Positions 7,158-16,819 are shown, counted from the stretch's first letter. The stretch: 61,469 bases of DNA from Clostridiales bacterium (GCA_023667345.1 JAMPAF010000009.1:1-61469), one strand, 5' to 3'. Made by a program: numbers and translations. Notes: generated by a model from the letters alone, not told the origin.

Positions 7158-8489
7158 TTACGGGGTGACGCGGTTGATATCGCGGGGGAACATTGCCGCG
7201 TAGCGCACGTTTTTAAAGCCCAAAAGGTGCATCGTGAGCCGCTCTAAGCCCAGCCCCAAACCGCCGTGAGGGGGCGCGCCGTATTTATGAAGCATCAAAT
7301 ACGTCTCGAACTCTTCGGGGTTCATGCCCAGTCTCTTCATCTTTTCGACCTGCTCGTTATAGTCGTGCACGCGCTGACCGCCGCTGGTTATCTCGATGCC
7401 GCGGAACAGAAGGTCGAACGACAGTGTGACCTCGGGGTCCTCCGGGTCGTCCATAGTGTAGAAGGGACGCTTCTTCGACAGATAGTGCGTGACGAAAAGA
7501 AAATCGGAATTGTACTGCTGCTTTGCCCACTTGCCGAGGAACGCCTCTTCCTCGGGCTCGAAGTCCTTCATGTCCGTAATGTTTTTCAGCTTTTTAACGC
7601 ACATCTCTTTTGCGTCCTTAAAGCGTATGCAGGGTATTGATTTGATTTCGGGCACCTCTACCTTCAAAAGCTCTATCTCGGGCGCGTACTCCGCTTTTAA
7701 AAGCTCCATAATGTATTTTAAAACGCCCGTTTCCATATTCATTATGTCGGTGAAGCTGTCGATAAAGCCCATCTCGAAGTCCATCGAGATGTACTCGTTT
7801 AAGTGGCGGGACGTATCGTGGTGCTCGGCGCGGAACACGGGCGCGATTTCGAACACCCTTTCGTACACGGGCACGAGCGCCTGCTTATAGAGCTGAGGGC
7901 TCTGCGCCAAAAATACCTGCTTGCCGAAATAGTCGAGCTTAAAAACGTTGGTGCCGCCCTCCGCGCCCGCAAAGTTGATTTTGGGCGAGTGGATTTCGGT
8001 GAAGCCCTGCTTTGTTAAATACTCGCGGAAGCCGCGCTGAATTCCTTCCTGAATTTTGAATACCGCGCGCTCCTTCGGGTTGCGCAGCGTTACGGGGCGA
8101 TAGTCTAAATTTACGCTTAAATCGGCGTTGACCTGCTTTTTGTTTATGACGACGGGCGGAATTGCCGCGGGCGCGGACAGAATTTCTACGCCGCGAATTT
8201 GCAATTCAAACCTTTCGCTGCCGTCGCGCGTTTCGCTCTTTACAACCTTGCCCCATAGCTTGACCGAGCACTGCTCGACGAGTTTGCCGTCCATTCTGTA
8301 ATCGGAAAAATCGGGGCAATACACGCACTGGATAAGCTCCCTTGCCGTGCGGATAATTACGAACGCAAAGTCGGACATATCCCTTATGCTGTGCACCGCG
8401 CCCTTTATTGTGACTACTTCGCCCACGTGGTTTTTAAACTCACTATAAGGCGTAACCGAGTTTTTTATAACACCCGTCATATCTTCCAT
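7158..8489 (-). CDS. aspS: Aspartyl-tRNA synthetase, archaeal/eukaryotic type
   Basis: Charges tRNA with aspartate. At 443 residues it is the short archaeal-type enzyme rather than the bacterial AspRS of about 590 residues. It has an N-terminal OB fold (about 15-110) that binds the anticodon. The class II core follows, with motif 2 (FEIAPVFRAEHHDTSRHLNE) and motif 3 (GGLGLGLERLTMHLLG). The bacterial GAD insertion is absent. Enzymes of this type are often non-discriminating and also make Asp-tRNA(Asn) for the amidotransferase route, but this cannot be decided from sequence alone. A GAGG Shine-Dalgarno precedes the ATG at 8489. A second in-frame ATG lies three codons downstream. Confidence 0.93.
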   Translation of the reverse strand: MEDMTGVIKNSVTPYSEFKNHVGEVVTIKGAVHSIRDMSDFAFVIIRTARELIQCVYCPDFSDYRMDGKLVEQCSVKLWGKVVKSETRDGSERFELQIRGVEILSAPAAIPPVVINKKQVNADLSVNLDYRPVTLRNPKERAVFKIQEGIQRGFREYLTKQGFTEIHSPKINFAGAEGGTNVFKLDYFGKQVFLAQSPQLYKQALVPVYERVFEIAPVFRAEHHDTSRHLNEYISMDFEMGFIDSFTDIMNMETGVLKYIMELLKAEYAPEIELLKVEVPEIKSIPCIRFKDAKEMCVKKLKNITDMKDFEPEEEAFLGKWAKQQYNSDFLFVTHYLSKKRPFYTMDDPEDPEVTLSFDLLFRGIEITSGGQRVHDYNEQVEKMKRLGMNPEEFETYLMLHKYGAPPHGGLGLGLERLTMHLLGFKNVRYAAMFPRDINRVTP

Positions 8490-8997
8490 AATATACCTCT
8501 TTTGATAAAATTATAAATTTGTATCCGCTTGCAATTTGCATTGCGGTATGATATACTCTTTTTAAATTAAGTCTGCTGTGTGCGTGATGTGAAAATTGGG
8601 TAATCCACATTATTTTTAAGGGAGCACCGCGTAGCGCAAAAATAGGCAAGGTCTGTATATGCGGCGTATGTTTCGCGTATATTACACGGAAAGTCCGAAT
8701 ATTTTTTGCCTCGTTGCACCCACCTCGCTAAGGCGCGGGTTAGTACTTTTTCACACACGGCATAAGCGGATTTATTATTTTCACGCAAATCTTTTTCGCC
8801 TTGCCTTCCACCTTAATAAAGGGGGAAGGTGTCACGCAGTGACGGATGAGGGATGCGTAATCCGACCTTATTATAATGAGGTCGAACTTACCGAAACCTC
8901 TATCCCCCAAACCTTATGGTTTGGGTACTTTCCCCTTAAACGCAAGGGGAAAGCAAGATTAAGGTGTGAATTGTCTAAAATAATTCCGAATTCCGAA
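8490..8997. other. Intergenic, repeat-rich
   Basis: Contains the aspS leader (8490 to about 8560), a stretch without recognisable genes, and the interspersed repeat at 8800-8967. No credible coding region was found. Confidence 0.5.
8800..8967. repeat. Interspersed palindromic repeat, family A
   Basis: Begins with TTGCCTTCCACCTT and AAAGGGGGAAGGTG, runs through GACGGATGAGGG and ATTATAATGAGG, and ends with TTTCCCCTTAAACGCAAG and GGGAAAGCAAG. The same blocks recur at 15587, 45695, 48935 and elsewhere in the window. It is non-coding and fold-prone, resembling a MITE or REP-like element. Confidence 0.75.
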
Positions 8998-9624
8998 TTA
9001 TCTTATAAAATTCGTTCTTGCTTTTTTGATTATTACCGGCTTTTCGAGCTCCGTGCCCTTAGCATTTTCCAAAAGCTTTAAAAGCCACGCCATATTCGAG
9101 CCGATTGCACGCATTACCGAAATGCCCTCTTCGTCCTTTTGCACCTCGTCGCCGTTCGCGCCGAACGCCATATTCCAATACGTAGACGGCACCTGAATCA
9201 TACTCGATATCTGTATGTATTTATTCAAAACGTCGAACGACGCGGTTGTGCCCGCGCGCCTTGCAGCAACTACCGCCGCGGCGGGTTTGTACTTGAAATA
9301 TCTGCCGTGCGAATAGAACAGCCTGTCCAAAAGCGCGATAACCGCGCCCGCGGGCGAAGCGTAGTGAACGGGCGCGGCGAAGATATAGCCGTCCGCCTCC
9401 TTTGCCTTTTCGCCTATGGCGTTTACGGGGTCGTCGCCGAACACGCATTTGCCCAGTTTTTGGCAACCCATACAGCCCGTGCACGAGTGCACCGCCGCAG
9501 TACCGAGGCAGACGATTTCGCTGTCGATGCCCTGCGTTTTTAATTCTTCCGCGATTATTTTAAGCGCGGCGGCAGTCGTACCGTTTTCGTGCGTACTGCC
9601 GTTTATAATTAAAACCTTTGACAT
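8998..9624 (-). CDS. Flavodoxin-fold NADPH-dependent FMN reductase family protein
   Basis: A 208-residue protein opening with VLIINGSTHENGTTAAAL, the phosphate-binding loop of flavodoxin-like FMN reductases. The segment CTGCMGCQKLGKC (about 48-60) is a cysteine-rich motif common in clostridial iron-sulfur flavoproteins and related reductases. AAPVHYASPAG is the second FMN-contact loop. The probable role is flavin-dependent electron transfer or quinone/nitro reduction; the substrate is unknown. AGAGG Shine-Dalgarno upstream. Confidence 0.8.
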   Translation of the reverse strand: MSKVLIINGSTHENGTTAAALKIIAEELKTQGIDSEIVCLGTAAVHSCTGCMGCQKLGKCVFGDDPVNAIGEKAKEADGYIFAAPVHYASPAGAVIALLDRLFYSHGRYFKYKPAAAVVAARRAGTTASFDVLNKYIQISSMIQVPSTYWNMAFGANGDEVQKDEEGISVMRAIGSNMAWLLKLLENAKGTELEKPVIIKKARTNFIR

Positions 9625-9652
9625 AAAAATTCAAACCTCTACTATAAAATTT

Positions 9653-9689
9653 TCTTAATTCTTAATTCTGAATTCTTAATTCTAAATTA
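9653..9689. repeat. TTAATTC/GAATTC short-period repeat, family C
   Basis: Consecutive TTCTTAATT and CTGAATT units. It abuts and overlaps the stop end of the SGNH hydrolase gene. The same AT-rich motif recurs at gene ends throughout the window. Confidence 0.65.
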
Positions 9690-10373
9690 TAATGTGATGA
9701 GTTTAGCCTCTATAAGCGGCATATATTTTAATTCGTAACCCAGCGCGTTGGGGTGCGTGCAGTCACCTCTGCCCCAGCCGTAACTGTCGTTGGTAAACAG
9801 GTCGCGGTGCTCGGGGATAAACGTGTTCAAACCGCTTTCCGAATATAAATCGACGTACGCCACGCCCCACTTTTTGCAAATTTCGAGCGCGCGCTCGCCG
9901 TACTTTCGTTGCAGTAAACCGTCGCGTCTGCCCATATTGTGCGGACGGAAAAACAGCACTTTTGCCTTGGGAAAGTACTTTAAAAGAGCGAAAACAATCT
10001 CTTCGAAACAGCGCGAAAAGGACATCTCTTTCGTGACGGCGAAGATATCGAACCCCGCGTAGCCCTCCGACATTTCGCCGAGAGGCACATCGGGTTTTGT
10101 TGCGCCGACTTCCACGTTCACGTAGCAGTCGTTCGTAAAGCCGTCGAAAATTATGTAGTCGGGGGAGACGCCGTCCTTAATCGCCGCGATAATCTGCTCA
10201 ACGACCCAGTTTTTACCCTCGCAAAAGCCCACGCGCGCGCCGCCGACCGCGTACTTAATTAAATTTAAACCCAAATGCTTATTCAGATATTCGCCCACGC
10301 CGAAGCCGCCGTTGCCCGAGCCGTAAGCAATGCTGTCGCCGAACACGGCGACGCTTTTACCCGTTAAATCCAT
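9687..10373 (-). CDS. SGNH/GDSL-family hydrolase
   Basis: A 228-residue esterase/lipase-like protein. Block I is VAVFGDSIAYGSG with the nucleophile Ser at about residue 14. DGFTND supplies the block III Asn. GDCTHPNALGYE near the C-terminus supplies the catalytic Asp-x-x-His pair. There is no signal peptide, so it is probably cytosolic. It follows the zinc-ribbon gene by 3 bp on the same strand, which suggests co-transcription. Natural substrate unknown. Confidence 0.85.
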   Translation of the reverse strand: MDLTGKSVAVFGDSIAYGSGNGGFGVGEYLNKHLGLNLIKYAVGGARVGFCEGKNWVVEQIIAAIKDGVSPDYIIFDGFTNDCYVNVEVGATKPDVPLGEMSEGYAGFDIFAVTKEMSFSRCFEEIVFALLKYFPKAKVLFFRPHNMGRRDGLLQRKYGERALEICKKWGVAYVDLYSESGLNTFIPEHRDLFTNDSYGWGRGDCTHPNALGYELKYMPLIEAKLITL

Positions 10374-10376
10374 TTT

Positions 10377-11078
10377 TTACGCCTTGTACAAAATGCGGTG
10401 GCAATTTTCGCACTCCACCACCCCGCCGACGGAAACCTTGTCCTTGTCGGCGATAGAGAGCTCGATACCGCACTTCGAGCATCTGTCCGCCTTTATCTCG
10501 CAGATAATGGGGAAAATTCGCTCCGAACGCTTTGCCTGATACTTGCGTAGGACCTCCGCGTCGATGCCCTTTGCAAGGCTTTCGAGCTCCTTTGAAATCG
10601 CGTCCATCTGCTCCTGTTTGGACTTTTTGAACTCCTGAAAAGCCGCGTGCAGTTCGGGGTACTGCTTCTGCGCCGCAATCGTCTTTTTCTTCATCGACTG
10701 GTACTCTTCCGTCGTCTCCTTAGCGGTCGCCGTGAGCGTAGCAATTTCAGACTTTAATGACTTTATTTTTTCGATAAGCTGTGAAATGTTGCGCTGATAA
10801 AAGGACAAATCCGCGCCTCCCTCTACCAAATCTTCGAGGTGGTCGAAGTCCTTTAAAGTTTCCGAAATTTCGTCGTAACGCTTGTTCAACGCGTCGAGGT
10901 GGGTTAAAATCGCCTGCGACTGCGCCTCTAACTTGTCAAGCTTCTCCGAAGCCTTGCTTAAATAATTCTTTGTCTGAACATACTTTTTGCGCTCCTCGGA
11001 ACCCGCTATCTCCTGCTCTATCTTCAAGAGCTCGGAATCCTTCTGCTGATACAATAAAAGCTGTGCTATCTGTGACAT
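10377..11078 (-). CDS. Coiled-coil zinc-ribbon protein
   Basis: A long N-terminal coiled coil (about residues 1-170) is followed by a C4 zinc ribbon, CSKCGIELS then CENCH. This architecture matches the family found beside nif3-like genes in Firmicutes. The start at 11078 (MSQIAQLLLYQ) is chosen over an upstream ATG because AAGGAG lies 7 bases before it. Function unknown; possibly nucleic-acid binding or a scaffold. It follows nif3 in the same direction but across a 220-bp gap with a structured element. Confidence 0.82.
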   Translation of the reverse strand: MSQIAQLLLYQQKDSELLKIEQEIAGSEERKKYVQTKNYLSKASEKLDKLEAQSQAILTHLDALNKRYDEISETLKDFDHLEDLVEGGADLSFYQRNISQLIEKIKSLKSEIATLTATAKETTEEYQSMKKKTIAAQKQYPELHAAFQEFKKSKQEQMDAISKELESLAKGIDAEVLRKYQAKRSERIFPIICEIKADRCSKCGIELSIADKDKVSVGGVVECENCHRILYKA

Positions 11079-11130
11079 ATATAACTCCTTTTCTCGCAAA
11101 AATCTTTTGCTTGGGGCGCAAAATATTTTC

Positions 11131-11227
11131 TGCGAATTTGAGGGCGTTGCCCTAGCCGCACGATAGGTTTTAGCCCTCGATTATTAGAAATCGTGCGGCT
11201 TTACCCACTGAGGCGAAGGTATTCGCA
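11131..11227. other. Possible pseudoknotted structured RNA element
   Basis: Three interlocking perfect pairings are visible. TGCGAAT (11131-11137) pairs with ATTCGCA (11221-11227). AGCCGCACGAT (11154-11164) pairs with ATCGTGCGGCT (11190-11200). GAGGGC (11140-11145) pairs with GCCCTC (11173-11178), which lies in the loop of the second stem, so the arrangement is a pseudoknot. It sits in the leader of the zinc-ribbon gene. No known riboswitch class was recognised. Confidence 0.4.
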
Positions 11228-11299
11228 AATTGGGGCGCGCTGCGCAAAAGTGTGATTTTGCTTGCTACATTAATTTATTTTTAAATTTTTGCAAATCAA

Positions 11300-12088
11300 T
11301 TAAATAAACCGTTCGTCGCAAAAATACGACGAGGGAATTTGCAAATGCGTTTTTACATTTTGATAAATTTTAGAAAAGCCGTAATTTTCGGCGCAGTAGT
11401 GCGTGAGCTGAATTACGGTTATGCCGCTTTCGACAAGCTCCGAAATGCGGTGGTGAGATAAGTCTGACGAGACAACCGCGTCCGCCCTTTCGCGCTTTGC
11501 AAACTCTACCGCCGCGTCGTCTAAACCCGCGCCGCAAAAGGACGCGATTCTGCCTACCTCTTTGTCGCCGTCGCCGTGCACGATAATGCGGCTTGTGTTA
11601 AAATTTTTCCGCAAATCTTCAATTAGTTGCGGCATAGTACGGGGGCAAACGCCGTAAACTCTGCCGTAACCGCCCCCTTCCACCTCGGATAAAACCTTTG
11701 CGTTTTCGCCGCCTAAGCCCTGCATTAAAAAGTAGTCGATACCCTTGGGCGCGGCGTCGAAATTGAGGTGCATGGAGATAACGGAAACACTCTTTTTCAA
11801 GCACTCGGCAAGGGCGCGGGCTTGCGCGCTTTTTTCTAAATCGAAGCGGAATATGCCGCCGTAAATTGCGGGGTGGTGCGTGACTATCAGATTACACCCG
11901 AGCTCTTCCGCGCGGCGCACCGCCGCCTCCGACAAGTCGAGAGAAAAGAGCGCGCCGACGACATCTTTGCCGCAGTTAATTATAACTCCGCTGTTGTCGT
12001 ACATTTTGTACGCGGCGCAGAAATCGTCGGAAATTTTTACGGGCGCAACCTTATCTTCGAGCAGTTTTAAAACCTCTTCGACCGTCAT
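11300..12088 (-). CDS. Nif3-like dinuclear metal-centre protein
   Basis: A 262-residue member of the Nif3/YqfO family (annotated in some genomes as GTP cyclohydrolase I type 2). LIVTHHPAIYGG (about 67-78) carries the paired histidines of the metal site, and the C-terminal HYCAENYGF region contributes further ligands. The PII-like insertion of long Bacillus homologues is absent. It overlaps trmK by 4 nt, the conserved trmK-nif3 order of Firmicutes. Biochemical role is unsettled for the family. Confidence 0.87.
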   Translation of the reverse strand: MTVEEVLKLLEDKVAPVKISDDFCAAYKMYDNSGVIINCGKDVVGALFSLDLSEAAVRRAEELGCNLIVTHHPAIYGGIFRFDLEKSAQARALAECLKKSVSVISMHLNFDAAPKGIDYFLMQGLGGENAKVLSEVEGGGYGRVYGVCPRTMPQLIEDLRKNFNTSRIIVHGDGDKEVGRIASFCGAGLDDAAVEFAKRERADAVVSSDLSHHRISELVESGITVIQLTHYCAENYGFSKIYQNVKTHLQIPSSYFCDERFI

Positions 12089-12720
12089 CTGATAGCCTCC
12101 TTTAAAAGCTGTATCTCCCTTAAAATCTCTTCCCGCCTTTGCGGGTCGGCGCAGGTTTTCAGGTGCGCCTCGCTTTTTCTTAGCTCGATTTCCGCGTATT
12201 CGCGAAGTGCCGCACTCCCTATACCGTCCCTGCCGAACGCGAGCTGTGCGGGCGTGTATTCCCCGCTTCCGCCGCTATTTTCGCCCTTGATTACAAAGTA
12301 AAATTTTTCGTCCTTAAAAATGCCGTCGTAGGTAATTTTACAACCCTTTTCAAGTAAAAACCTACGCACCTTGTCGGCGTTTTTCATGGGCTGTAAAATA
12401 AATTTTTTCGGTATAAAGCTTTCGGATAAAATCTTTATAATCTCTTCGCCGCCCATGCCCGCGATAAGCGCCTGCCCGATATCCGCGGGGATGCCTTTCA
12501 GCCCGTCGCAACACACCGCGCGGCAACTGCCTTCCGCGATATATTCCGAAAGAAGCCTTTCCGCCTTTGCAAGGCATTTCGCGCTTATATCCGTAATTAT
12601 TACGTTTCTGCACTTTCCGCTTGCAAGCACGTGGCGCGCAACGTAGCCGTGGTCGCAACCGACATCGGCAAAACTTTCGCACTTATCGGTAAGCGCGCAG
12701 AGCTCCTCTATCCTTCCCAT
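12085..12720 (-). CDS. trmK: tRNA (adenine(22)-N1)-methyltransferase
   Basis: Methylates N1 of A22 in tRNA using SAM. The SAM-binding motif FADVGCDHGYVARHV lies near the N-terminus (about 17-31). ALIAGMGGEEI (about 83-93) is a conserved block of the TrmK/YqfN family. The 211-residue length is normal. It overlaps rpoD by one base and nif3 by four, so it is translationally coupled within the dnaG-rpoD operon. Confidence 0.9.
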   Translation of the reverse strand: MGRIEELCALTDKCESFADVGCDHGYVARHVLASGKCRNVIITDISAKCLAKAERLLSEYIAEGSCRAVCCDGLKGIPADIGQALIAGMGGEEIIKILSESFIPKKFILQPMKNADKVRRFLLEKGCKITYDGIFKDEKFYFVIKGENSGGSGEYTPAQLAFGRDGIGSAALREYAEIELRKSEAHLKTCADPQRREEILREIQLLKEAIR

Positions 12721-13778
12721 CAGGTGTCGAGGAAGTCCTTTAAATGCTTGGAGCGCGAGGGGTGACGCAGCTTTCTCAACGCCTTAGCCTCTATCTGCCT
12801 TATTCTCTCTCGCGTGACGTTGAATTCCTTGCCGACCTCTTCGAGCGTTCTGGGTCTGCCGTCGTCCACGCCGTAGCGCAGTCTTAAAACCTTTTCTTCG
12901 CGCGGGGTGAGGCTGTTTAAGACGGATAAAAGCGTCTCTTTAAGCATTGTCGTCGACACGCTGTCGGACGGCGTGACCGCTCTGTCGTCCTCGATAAAGT
13001 CGCCCAAATGCGAATCCTCTTCCTCGCCGATAGGCGTTTCGAGCGATACGGGGTCCTGTGCAATCTTCTGTATTTCGCGCACGCGCTCCTCGGAAACGCC
13101 CATTTCCGCCGCTATCTCCGCGGGGGTCGGCTCTCTGCCCAAAGTCTGCAACAAGATGCGCGAAACGCGGGTTAATTTGTTGATTGTTTCGACCATATGC
13201 ACGGGGATACGGATTGTGCGCGCCTGGTCGGCGATTGCCCTTGTGATAGCCTGCCTTATCCACCATGTTGCGTAGGTCGAAAATTTAAAGCCCTTTTGGT
13301 AATCGAACTTTTCGACCGCCTTCATAAGCCCTATGTTGCCTTCCTGAATTAAATCCAAAAAGAGCATGCCGCGCCCGACGTACCTTTTTGCAATCGAGAC
13401 GACAAGTCTTAAATTGGCTTCGGAAAGCTTCTTTTTCGCCTCTTCGTCGCCTTCCTGTATTCTGCGGGCGAGCTCTATCTCGTCGTCCGCGGAAAGAAGG
13501 GGCACCTCGCCGATATCCTTTAAATACATCTTTACGGGGTCGTCGAGGCTGATATCCGAGAGAGCCTGCTCGTAGAGCTCCTTTTCGCGCTCTATCTCGT
13601 CGATAATCTGTATGCCGACCTCGGCAATCGACTTATAAACGTAGTCCACCTGCGCGGGCGTCGTTTCGTACTTTTCGAGCACGTCGCAGAGGGCGTTCGT
13701 GGTAATCGCGCCCTTGTACGAATAACTGTCGATAAGCTGTTTTAAAATTTCGTTTAATTTTTGCTCGGATAAATTCAT
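12720..13778 (-). CDS. rpoD: Principal RNA polymerase sigma factor SigA/RpoD
   Basis: A 352-residue group 1 sigma factor. It has region 1.1-like sequence, then 1.2-2.4, including the core-binding and melting region [20 protein letters not shown] and the -10 reading helix [19 protein letters not shown]. Region 3 follows, and the region 4.2 [21 protein letters not shown] recognises the -35 box. The short 1.1 region is typical of Firmicutes SigA. The gene overlaps dnaG by 4 nt. It explains the TTGACA/TATAAT-type promoters seen in the window. Confidence 0.97.
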   Translation of the reverse strand: MNLSEQKLNEILKQLIDSYSYKGAITTNALCDVLEKYETTPAQVDYVYKSIAEVGIQIIDEIEREKELYEQALSDISLDDPVKMYLKDIGEVPLLSADDEIELARRIQEGDEEAKKKLSEANLRLVVSIAKRYVGRGMLFLDLIQEGNIGLMKAVEKFDYQKGFKFSTYATWWIRQAITRAIADQARTIRIPVHMVETINKLTRVSRILLQTLGREPTPAEIAAEMGVSEERVREIQKIAQDPVSLETPIGEEEDSHLGDFIEDDRAVTPSDSVSTTMLKETLLSVLNSLTPREEKVLRLRYGVDDGRPRTLEEVGKEFNVTRERIRQIEAKALRKLRHPSRSKHLKDFLDT

Positions 13779-15568
13779 TTTCTTTCTCCGTTTTTAATTT
13801 TTTCCCTTTGTTTTGTCAAGGCGTAAATAGCCTGCGCTATCTGCGCCCTTGCCGCTATATCGTCGACGCCCGAAAGCCTTTCCTTCTCTTCGGCAATGCG
13901 CGCGTCGATATCGTCCAAATACAGTTTAGTCATACAGTCCGAAAAATATTTTTCAGCGACCGCGCCGTCCAAACCGCCCCCCTCGGCGTTATCCAGAATG
14001 CGGTTAAGTTCGTCATACTCGGGGGTCTTTTCGTCGAAAAACTCGAAAAGCTCGCTTATTCTCACCGGCTCTTCCATAAGCTTTTTACTGCGTATGTATT
14101 TAGCAATCAATATGTGCACATCGTCCTTGAAGGGCACGTCGGCGATATCCGCCCCTTGCGTGTAGTCCGCGCCGAACAGAAAGCCCGACAGCACGAAGCG
14201 CGACGCCTTTTTGGAACTGTCCGCACTGTCGCGGCGCACGGGCGGCGGTTCCTTTTTCACCTCGCCCCCCTGCCGCGCGTTCTGCAAATCGCGCTTTAAT
14301 GCCTCGAAAGATATGCCCGAGGTGTCGCGTAGCTGTTTTAACAGCTCTTCCCTCTCCGCCTCGCTGTCGGCGGCGCGTATTATTCCGAGCGCCTCGGCAA
14401 CGTATCTGCGCTTGTCCTCAGTCTTAGATAAATCGTACCCGCGCCTTAAAACCGACAGTTTATAGTCGATAAGCGGCATCGCCGCGTCTAAGCAAGCTTG
14501 GTACCCTTCCGCACCGCGCTGCTTAATCACGTCGTCGGGGTCGAGCCCCTCGGGAAGCGGCACGACCTTTACGTTCAGTCCCTCGTCCTTTAAGATATCC
14601 AGCCCGCGAAGGTTCGCCTTTTGCCCCGCGCCGTCGCCGTCGTAGCTTATTAAAACGGTGTCGACATAACGTTTTATAAGCCGCGCCTGGTCCTGCGTTA
14701 AAGAGGTGCCCATGCTTGCGACGACGTTTTTAAAGCCCGCCTGATAGAGCGAGAGCGTGTCCATATAGCCCTCGACCATTATGACCTCTTTTACGGCTTG
14801 CGTGCGTTTGAGCTTTTTTAAAAGGTTTATGTTGTAAAGGTTTTTGCGCTTATTGAAAATAACCGTCTCGCGCGTGTTTACGTACTTGCCGAAATCTGTC
14901 TTTTTGAGCGCTCTGCCGCCGAAGCCTATGACCTCGCCGTAAGAATTTATGATGGGAAAAATGAGCCTGCCGCCCTCCGCGTCTGTAAGTCTGCCGTTGA
15001 CGTCGTTTACAGTGCCGCTGTCGACGATATCCTGCCGCGAATACCCCTTGGAAAGAAGGTACTTCGGAAGGTCGGTAAAGTTTAAGCTTGCGCCCAAACC
15101 GAACGTCCGCACTATGGGCGAGGGTATCTGCCTTTTTAAAATGTAGTCGATATGCGCGTCGGCGTTGCCCGAGTTTAAATTGTTCAAATAAAAGTGCGCG
15201 CAGTCGTTGAGTATTTTTAAAAGCGTGTCGCGCTTGCGCTTTAATTCCGCCGTCTTTTTATCGTTCGGACCCGTTTCCGGCATGGGCATTTTAGCGCGGT
15301 CGGCAAGCAGCTTTACAGCTTCCATAAAGTCGAGGCTCTCCATTTCGGAAACAAACCTTATAACGTCGCCCGACTCGCCGCAACCGAAGCAATGATAGTA
15401 TTGCCCCGCCTCGTTTATGGCAAACGACGGAGTTTTTTCGTGGTGAAACGGACAGCACGCCCAATAGCTTGCTCCCCGCTTGTCGAGGGTGATATAGCTC
15501 CCCGCGACCTCCACGATATTAACTTTTTCCTTTAAAGTTCGTAAAAACTCTTGGTCAACGCCTGACAT
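13775..15568 (-). CDS. dnaG: DNA primase
   Basis: Synthesises RNA primers for replication. The N-terminal CHC2 zinc domain shows [11 protein letters not shown] and [13 protein letters not shown]. The central Toprim domain has VMVEGYMD and [11 protein letters not shown] acidic motifs. A C-terminal helicase-binding region completes the 597-residue length usual for Firmicutes. A family A repeat fills the gap to dgt upstream, and the ATG is preceded by a distant AAAGGA, so initiation may be weak. Overlaps rpoD by 4 nt. Confidence 0.96.
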   Translation of the reverse strand: MSGVDQEFLRTLKEKVNIVEVAGSYITLDKRGASYWACCPFHHEKTPSFAINEAGQYYHCFGCGESGDVIRFVSEMESLDFMEAVKLLADRAKMPMPETGPNDKKTAELKRKRDTLLKILNDCAHFYLNNLNSGNADAHIDYILKRQIPSPIVRTFGLGASLNFTDLPKYLLSKGYSRQDIVDSGTVNDVNGRLTDAEGGRLIFPIINSYGEVIGFGGRALKKTDFGKYVNTRETVIFNKRKNLYNINLLKKLKRTQAVKEVIMVEGYMDTLSLYQAGFKNVVASMGTSLTQDQARLIKRYVDTVLISYDGDGAGQKANLRGLDILKDEGLNVKVVPLPEGLDPDDVIKQRGAEGYQACLDAAMPLIDYKLSVLRRGYDLSKTEDKRRYVAEALGIIRAADSEAEREELLKQLRDTSGISFEALKRDLQNARQGGEVKKEPPPVRRDSADSSKKASRFVLSGFLFGADYTQGADIADVPFKDDVHILIAKYIRSKKLMEEPVRISELFEFFDEKTPEYDELNRILDNAEGGGLDGAVAEKYFSDCMTKLYLDDIDARIAEEKERLSGVDDIAARAQIAQAIYALTKQREKIKNGERK

Positions 15569-15586
15569 TTTTTAATTCGTAATTCC

Positions 15587-15770
15587 TTTCCCTTGCCTTC
15601 CACCTTAATAAAGGGGGAAGGTGGCACCGCGCTTAACGCGGTGACGGATGAGGGTTGTGCAAATTATTACCTTATTATAATGCGGTTGAAAAAACCTTAT
15701 CCCTCATCAGTCACAACCTTAACGGTTGCGACAGCTTCCCCCTTATACAAAAGGTGGAAGCCAAGTGTAG
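15587..15770. repeat. Interspersed palindromic repeat, family A
   Basis: Full-length copy lying between dgt and dnaG. TTGCCTTCCACCTTAATAAA opens it, CGCGCTTAACGCG is an internal hairpin, GACGGATGAGGG pairs with CCCTCATCAGTC, and CTTCCCCCTT...AAGGTGGAAG closes it. It interrupts an otherwise contiguous operon without disturbing either reading frame. Confidence 0.78.
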
Positions 15771-15784
15771 GTATGAATTCTTGT

Positions 15785-16819
15785 TTAACTTAACTCATCG
15801 AAGAACGACCAGCCGCGAGGCACGAAAATTTTGTTGAATACGTATACCGCGTATCTGTCGGTCATCGACGAAATGTAATCGCAGACAACCTGCTCTACCG
15901 AAAATTTTTCGGTAAGTCCGACATATGTGGGGGGCAACCGGTCTACATGGGCGGTAAAATGCCCGTATAGAGCGGATATCATTCGCTCGGCTTTCTGCTC
16001 TTCGCCGCGGGCAAAGCGGGTGAGGTACACCCTCTCAAACATAAACTTTCTCAGTTCTTCGCTCGCCTCTAAGACCTCTTTCGAAAGCTCGACCTCTCTC
16101 TTTCCCACGCTGTTTTCATACGCCGATTTTATGGCGGTATTTATCCTCTCGCGCGAGGTGGAGCCCAAAGTTTTGCGAATATCTTCGGGCACGTCGTCGA
16201 TTGTTAAAATGCCCGCTCGGATTGCGTCGTTCAGGTCGTGGTTTATGTATGCTATTCTGTCGGCAATGTTTACGCACTTGCCCTCTAAGGTTGCGGGCGT
16301 GAGTTCCTTTTTGTGGTTTAATATGCCGTCGCGCACCTCGAAGGTCAGATTCAGCCCCTTGCCGTCCTTTTCCAAAAAGTCAACCACCCGCACCGACTGC
16401 TCGTTGTGCTTGAAGCCAGCGGGGGACAGCTTGTTTAATATGCGCTCGCCGCTGTGCCCGAACGGCGTGTGCCCCAAATCGTGCCCTAAGGCGATTGCCT
16501 CGGTCAAGTCCTCGTTTAAAGAGAGAGCGCGGGCGAGCGAGCGGGCTATCTGCGACACGTCGAGCGTGTGCGTAAGCCGCGTTACGTAGTGGTCGCCTTC
16601 GGGAGAGAAAAACACCTGCGTTTTGTTTTTAAGGCGGATAAACGCCTTGGAATAAATTATTCTGTCGCGGTCGCGCTGATATTCCGTGCGCATTTCACAC
16701 GGGGTTTCCGCGCGCGCCCTTCCCTTCGTTTGGGACGATTTTGCCGCATACGGCGACAAAAACGCCTCTTCCGCCGCAAAGGTCTTTTCCCTTATCGAAT
16801 TAAAATTTTGCGTTTTCAT
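15785..16819 (-). CDS. dgt: Deoxyguanosinetriphosphate triphosphohydrolase-like protein
   Basis: A 344-residue HD-domain dNTPase that removes triphosphate from deoxynucleotides. The HD metal site is seen in RLTHTLDVSQIARSLARAL and ALGHDLGHTPFGHSGE (about 75-130). A position just upstream of dnaG is conserved in many Clostridia. No other enzyme class fits as well. Confidence 0.93.
   Translation of the reverse strand: MKTQNFNSIREKTFAAEEAFLSPYAAKSSQTKGRARAETPCEMRTEYQRDRDRIIYSKAFIRLKNKTQVFFSPEGDHYVTRLTHTLDVSQIARSLARALSLNEDLTEAIALGHDLGHTPFGHSGERILNKLSPAGFKHNEQSVRVVDFLEKDGKGLNLTFEVRDGILNHKKELTPATLEGKCVNIADRIAYINHDLNDAIRAGILTIDDVPEDIRKTLGSTSRERINTAIKSAYENSVGKREVELSKEVLEASEELRKFMFERVYLTRFARGEEQKAERMISALYGHFTAHVDRLPPTYVGLTEKFSVEQVVCDYISSMTDRYAVYVFNKIFVPRGWSFFDELS

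Noticed and set aside
8567-8788. 73-codon frame upstream of aspS
   Set aside because: No recognisable family, no ribosome binding site; Cys- and Arg-rich composition as in random frames.
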